The position numbers and the translations under genes are program-made. Positions 61,126 through 64,000 of a stretch of DNA of 64,000 nt are shown in pieces; position 1 is the first letter of the stretch, and each line of letters starts with the position of its first letter. Origin of the DNA: Proteiniclasticum sp043951855 (GTDB lineage: Bacteria > Bacillota > Clostridia > Clostridiales > Clostridiaceae); the NCBI RefSeq assembly GCF_043951855.1, contig NZ_JBINJW010000007.1, positions 62,001 to 126,000 on the forward strand. The letters are read 5' to 3'. The notes beneath the pieces were generated by a model that was given only the letters and a program-made list of their open reading frames with translations, was not told where the DNA came from and did no database searches.

Positions 61126-62520
61126 ATGGAAAAATTATTCAAGCTGAAGGAACACGGTACCGACATCAAGACCGAGATACTTGGTGGAACCACGACTTTC
61201 CTTACCATGGCTTATATCATATTTGTCAATCCCCAGATTCTGGGACTCACAGGTATGGACCAGGGTGCAGTATTCACAGCGACCATTCTGGCAGCGGTCA
61301 TCGGAACATTCATCATGGCTTTTGTGGCCAATGTACCTTTTGCGGTAGCGCCAGGAATGGGGCTCAATGCATTCTTTACCTTCACTGTTGTATTTATACT
61401 GGGATACAGCTGGCAGCAGGCTCTGGCACTGGTATTCCTATGTGGACTTATTAACGTGTTCATCACGGTGACCAAGATCAGAAAGATGATCGTGAAGGCG
61501 ATCCCTGAATCCCTGCAGTATGCCATCAGTGGTGGTATCGGACTGTTCATCGCCTATCTTGGCATCAAGCAGGCGGGTTTCCTGACCTTTACGGCAGAGA
61601 CTGCTAACAGAATCACCGACAACGGTGACGGAAGCGGCATGTTCGCAGACATCGTGCCTGCACTGACCGACTTCACAAACCCAACAGCGCAGGTTGCACT
61701 GATCGGACTGCTCATCACCATCGTTCTTCTTCTTCTGAAAGTGAAGAGTGCGATTCTTGTGGGCATCGTTGCAACCACCTTCATCGGAATCTTCTTTGGT
61801 GTGACAAACGTTCCTGAACTGTCCATGGACATGTTCAGAGTACCAAGCCTTGCACCTACACTTTTCCAGCTTGATTTCAACGGGCTGTTCGCCATGGACA
61901 AGCTCTTCATCACTCTTACAACCATCTTCGCATTCTCTCTGACAGATACCTTCGACACCATCGGAACTTTCCTGGGTGCAGGCAGAAAGTCAGGGATCTT
62001 CACAGAAGAGGATGCCAATGCGGTGGAAGATTCCAAGGGTATGAACACAAAGATGGAAAAAGCGCTTTTTGCTGATGCGACAGCCACTTCCATCGGAGCA
62101 CTTCTTGGTACATCCAATACCACAACCTATGTGGAAAGTGCAGCCGGTATCGCGCAGGGAGCCAAGACAGGTCTTGCCTCTGTTACCACAGGTGTCCTTT
62201 TCATCGTATCTCTTTTCCTGGCACCCATCGCACTGATGGTGCCTGGAGCAGCCACAGCACCCGCACTTATCGTGGTGGGTATCATGATGGCGGAAGGGCT
62301 CCAGAACATCGATTGGCATGATCTTACCATCGCAGTACCTGCATTCATGGTACTGGCATTCATGGGATTCTCCGCATCCATCACCAATGGTATCGCATTC
62401 GGATTCCTGTTCTATGCCATTGCGAAGATCGTGGACAAGAAGGCGAAAGAGGTTCATCCGATCCTCTACGTCATCACCGTCCTCTTCATCCTATCCTTCA
62501 TATTAACTGCAGTTGCATAA
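61126..62520 (+). CDS. NCS2-family purine permease (guanine/hypoxanthine type)
   Basis: 464 residues with about 12-14 membrane helices. The NCS2 AzgA/PbuG subgroup is indicated by TEILGGTTTFLTMAYIIFVN, the first half-helix region VAPGMGLNAFFTFTVV, the DTFDTIGTFLGAG segment and LGTSNTTTYVESAAGIAQGA. It imports guanine, hypoxanthine or adenine with protons. ATG 61126 is used because GAGGTGG directly precedes it; ATG 61114 overlaps that site. Confidence 0.92.
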   Translation: MEKLFKLKEHGTDIKTEILGGTTTFLTMAYIIFVNPQILGLTGMDQGAVFTATILAAVIGTFIMAFVANVPFAVAPGMGLNAFFTFTVVFILGYSWQQALALVFLCGLINVFITVTKIRKMIVKAIPESLQYAISGGIGLFIAYLGIKQAGFLTFTAETANRITDNGDGSGMFADIVPALTDFTNPTAQVALIGLLITIVLLLLKVKSAILVGIVATTFIGIFFGVTNVPELSMDMFRVPSLAPTLFQLDFNGLFAMDKLFITLTTIFAFSLTDTFDTIGTFLGAGRKSGIFTEEDANAVEDSKGMNTKMEKALFADATATSIGALLGTSNTTTYVESAAGIAQGAKTGLASVTTGVLFIVSLFLAPIALMVPGAATAPALIVVGIMMAEGLQNIDWHDLTIAVPAFMVLAFMGFSASITNGIAFGFLFYAIAKIVDKKAKEVHPILYVITVLFILSFILTAVA

Positions 62521-62571
62521 AAAAGAAGTGTCCCCATACTTCAAGGAAGCAGCGTATAGATAGTTAAGAAG

Positions 62572-62607
62572 AAAGATGCATCCGGAATTTTTCCGGATGC
62601 ATCTTTT
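62572..62607. terminator. Bidirectional rho-independent terminator
   Basis: Perfect 16-bp stem (AAAGATGCATCCGGAA at 62572-62587 with its complement at 62591-62606), three-base TTT loop, T-rich on both ends. Between convergent permease and lactonase genes. Confidence 0.93.
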
Positions 62608-62634
62608 GTATCTCATGGACGCTATGGATATCAG

Positions 62635-63642
62635 CTATTTCTGAAATACGATGGATACGGGTTCAGGGGTACTGATATCCTTCTTTAATAGTAGAAGCTT
62701 TCCTGTATCTCTGTCGATCTTGAAGAGGGTCAGGTTATGGGAGATCATATTGGCTGCCAGAAGGAATTCTCCATCGGGAGAGATGTTGAAATCCCTTGGA
62801 TGGTCTCCTTCGGTGGATACCGTCTCGATCTTCTCCAGCAGGTGGTTCTCCTTCACTCTGAAGCCGGAAAGGCTGTCGTGACCTCTGTTGGATACATAGA
62901 GGAACCGGTTGTCTGGGGTAAGCCTTATGGCGGCTCCGGTGTTCTCTCCGTGGAAGTTCTCCGGCAGGGTCTTCATGACCTGCTTCAAGGCATAGTCTCC
63001 GCTTCGGAAATCATATACGAAGATCTCGGAGGAAAGCTCAGAAAACACATAGAGAAACTTTGCCTTCTTATGGAAGGTCAGGTGCCTTGGACCGCTTCCC
63101 GGTGGGAGCAGGAGGTCGCCTTTCTTCTCAAGACCTTCTTCGCCCACCTGATAGAGGTAGACTTTATCTGTGCCCAGATCGCATGCGAGAATATCCTCGT
63201 TGTAGGGGTTCCTCATGGCGAAATGAAGATGGGAAGAGTCCTGTCTTTTCTCTATGGGCCCACTGCCTTCATGCTTGATGGAAGAGATTCTTCTTCTCAC
63301 CATCTGCTCCTCCAGCGGGTAGAGATCCAGATTCCCGTCATGGTAATTGGAAGCCAGAAGATAGTCGTCAAAGACGGAAACATGGCACGGGGTATTTTCC
63401 TTTTCATAGAGCACCTTATCCACGATATCGGTCTTCAGGTTTATGGAGAGCACCCCATGGTCCTCCTTATCCCGCATGGAGGAATAGAGAATGGTTCCAT
63501 CTTCGCTGAGGGCAAGGTAGGTAGGGTCTTCCACCTGATAGAAGTTCTCTATTTCAAATTCTTCCGCGTTGAACCTGAATTTTCGTATGCCTTTGCTCTT
63601 TTTTCTTGTGTAGGAACCGATGAATCCGTTGTAATCTTTCAT
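62635..63642 (-). CDS. Lactonase family protein (6-phosphogluconolactonase YbhE type)
   Basis: 335 residues, a seven-bladed beta-propeller of the Pgl/YbhE family: GFIGSYTRKKSKGIRKFRF, DSSHLHFAMRNPYN, GPRHLTFHKKAKFLYVF, and HPRDFNISPDGEFLLAAN with the conserved HxR/GPRH residues. It would open 6-phosphogluconolactone or an aldonolactone, feeding the sugar-acid enzymes nearby. ATG 63642 is the start: the -10 box at 63683-63688 puts the transcript start near 63676, so an upstream ATG at 63687 would not be transcribed. AAAGGAG is 11 bases away, a slightly long spacing. Confidence 0.85.
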   Translation of the reverse strand: MKDYNGFIGSYTRKKSKGIRKFRFNAEEFEIENFYQVEDPTYLALSEDGTILYSSMRDKEDHGVLSINLKTDIVDKVLYEKENTPCHVSVFDDYLLASNYHDGNLDLYPLEEQMVRRRISSIKHEGSGPIEKRQDSSHLHFAMRNPYNEDILACDLGTDKVYLYQVGEEGLEKKGDLLLPPGSGPRHLTFHKKAKFLYVFSELSSEIFVYDFRSGDYALKQVMKTLPENFHGENTGAAIRLTPDNRFLYVSNRGHDSLSGFRVKENHLLEKIETVSTEGDHPRDFNISPDGEFLLAANMISHNLTLFKIDRDTGKLLLLKKDISTPEPVSIVFQK

Positions 63643-63682
63643 GAGATCATTTTCTCCTTTATCCGTAGTTTGATTTATCTCT

Positions 63683-63691
63683 ATCATACCA
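63683..63691 (-). promoter_or_regulatory. Extended -10 promoter of the lactonase gene
   Basis: On the minus strand TG-G-TATGAT (63691-63683) is an extended -10. Upstream, on the other side, TTAACCTT is directly repeated (about 63722 and 63733) and AACCTT/AAGGTT and GGAAG/CTTCC inverted repeats follow to about 63767, a crowded regulatory stretch shared with the divergent gene at the window edge. Confidence 0.5.
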
Positions 63692-63881
63692 AAAAAAGTG
63701 AAGCGTAAAGTAACTGAATTGTTAACCTTTATTAACCTTCTAGTAAGGTTTGGAAGGTATACTTCCTATACCCTTATAAGTGAGAGAACGCTTATCCTCC
63801 GATCATGAGGAATTAAAAGAGCGGTCACAATGAAGAGGGTATGCGTCATAAAGAGACGAAGAAGAAGGGACTTGAAGAGAA

Positions 63882-64000
63882 ATGAACGGATATGAGGAAA
63901 TGAAAAGAAGAAAAGAGATAAATGACAGAAAAAAGATGCACAGCAGAAGAAACAGAAGGAAACTTCTGGGTGGTCTGCTTCTACTTGTGCTGCTTGGAAC
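63882..64000 (+). CDS. N-terminus of a membrane or exported protein (runs off the window)
   Basis: From ATG 63882 the frame is open to the end (39 codons and one extra pair of bases). The first 27 residues are strongly basic (MNGYEEMKRRKEINDRKKMH, SRRNRRK), then a hydrophobic helix LLGGLLLLVLLG begins. This is the layout of a membrane-anchored protein with a short cytoplasmic tail, for example a cell-wall or LysM-type protein, but the family cannot be read. GAAGAGA in front is a weak ribosome site. Confidence 0.5.
   Translation, partial: MNGYEEMKRRKEINDRKKMHSRRNRRKLLGGLLLLVLLG

Overview
The window reads as the chromosome of a low-to-mid G+C, Gram-positive, probably anaerobic Bacillota (Clostridia-like) bacterium. 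The reasons are strong AGGAGG-type ribosome sites, frequent TTG/GTG starts, sigma-A promoters with near-consensus boxes, lipoprotein-type binding proteins, an extracellular flavin-linked reductase and oxygen-independent sulfatase-maturation remnants. This placement is inferred from gene content; no rRNA or tRNA gene was seen. No transposase, integrase or CRISPR array was recognised.

Layout. 0-2.4 kb: a partial DUF4230-like gene, a DUF4230-like lipoprotein, an EcsC-like protein and an unknown protein. 2.5-6.3 kb (minus strand): a heterodimeric ABC exporter. 6.9-7.9 kb: a uracil-DNA-glycosylase-like gene, a decayed fragment and a 40-bp perfect palindrome. 8-23.2 kb: a carbohydrate locus with an AraC-type regulator divergent from a CUT2/BMP-type ABC importer (one double ATPase, two permeases, two identical tandem binding lipoproteins), followed by GH3, a HAD phosphatase, GH2 and GH39. 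It ends in a deletion scar joining the start of a sulfatase to the end of a sulfatase-maturing enzyme. 23.3-25.9 kb: a TetR regulator divergent from a secreted FMN/FAD reductase.

26.5-40.6 kb looks like a genome-defence region. It holds a complete four-gene Wadjet (Jet) SMC system in the order D-A-B-C. Next comes an AT-richer stretch with a DUF2075 nuclease-helicase, a MazG-like pyrophosphohydrolase, an exonuclease-BRCT protein, a HIRAN lipoprotein and a multi-pass membrane protein. It stops at a short, divergent rlmH-like gene. 41-45.4 kb: MarR plus an aromatic-acid-exporter-like protein, a small membrane protein, two divergent XRE regulators with a repeated operator, and an AEC transporter.

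45.6-63.7 kb is a sugar-acid catabolic region. An FCD-type GntR regulator and a complete TRAP transporter lead into two IlvD/Edd dehydratases, galactonate dehydratase (dgoD), an FGGY kinase, a DgoK-type kinase, two KDPG/KDPGal-type aldolases, a D-2-hydroxyacid dehydrogenase and 6-phosphogluconate dehydrogenase, followed by a purine permease and a lactonase. Together these would import aldonates/hexonates and route them through a phosphorylated or De Ley-Doudoroff-type branch to pyruvate plus glyceraldehyde-3-phosphate, or through 6-phosphogluconate to pentose phosphate. The start of another membrane protein runs off the right edge.
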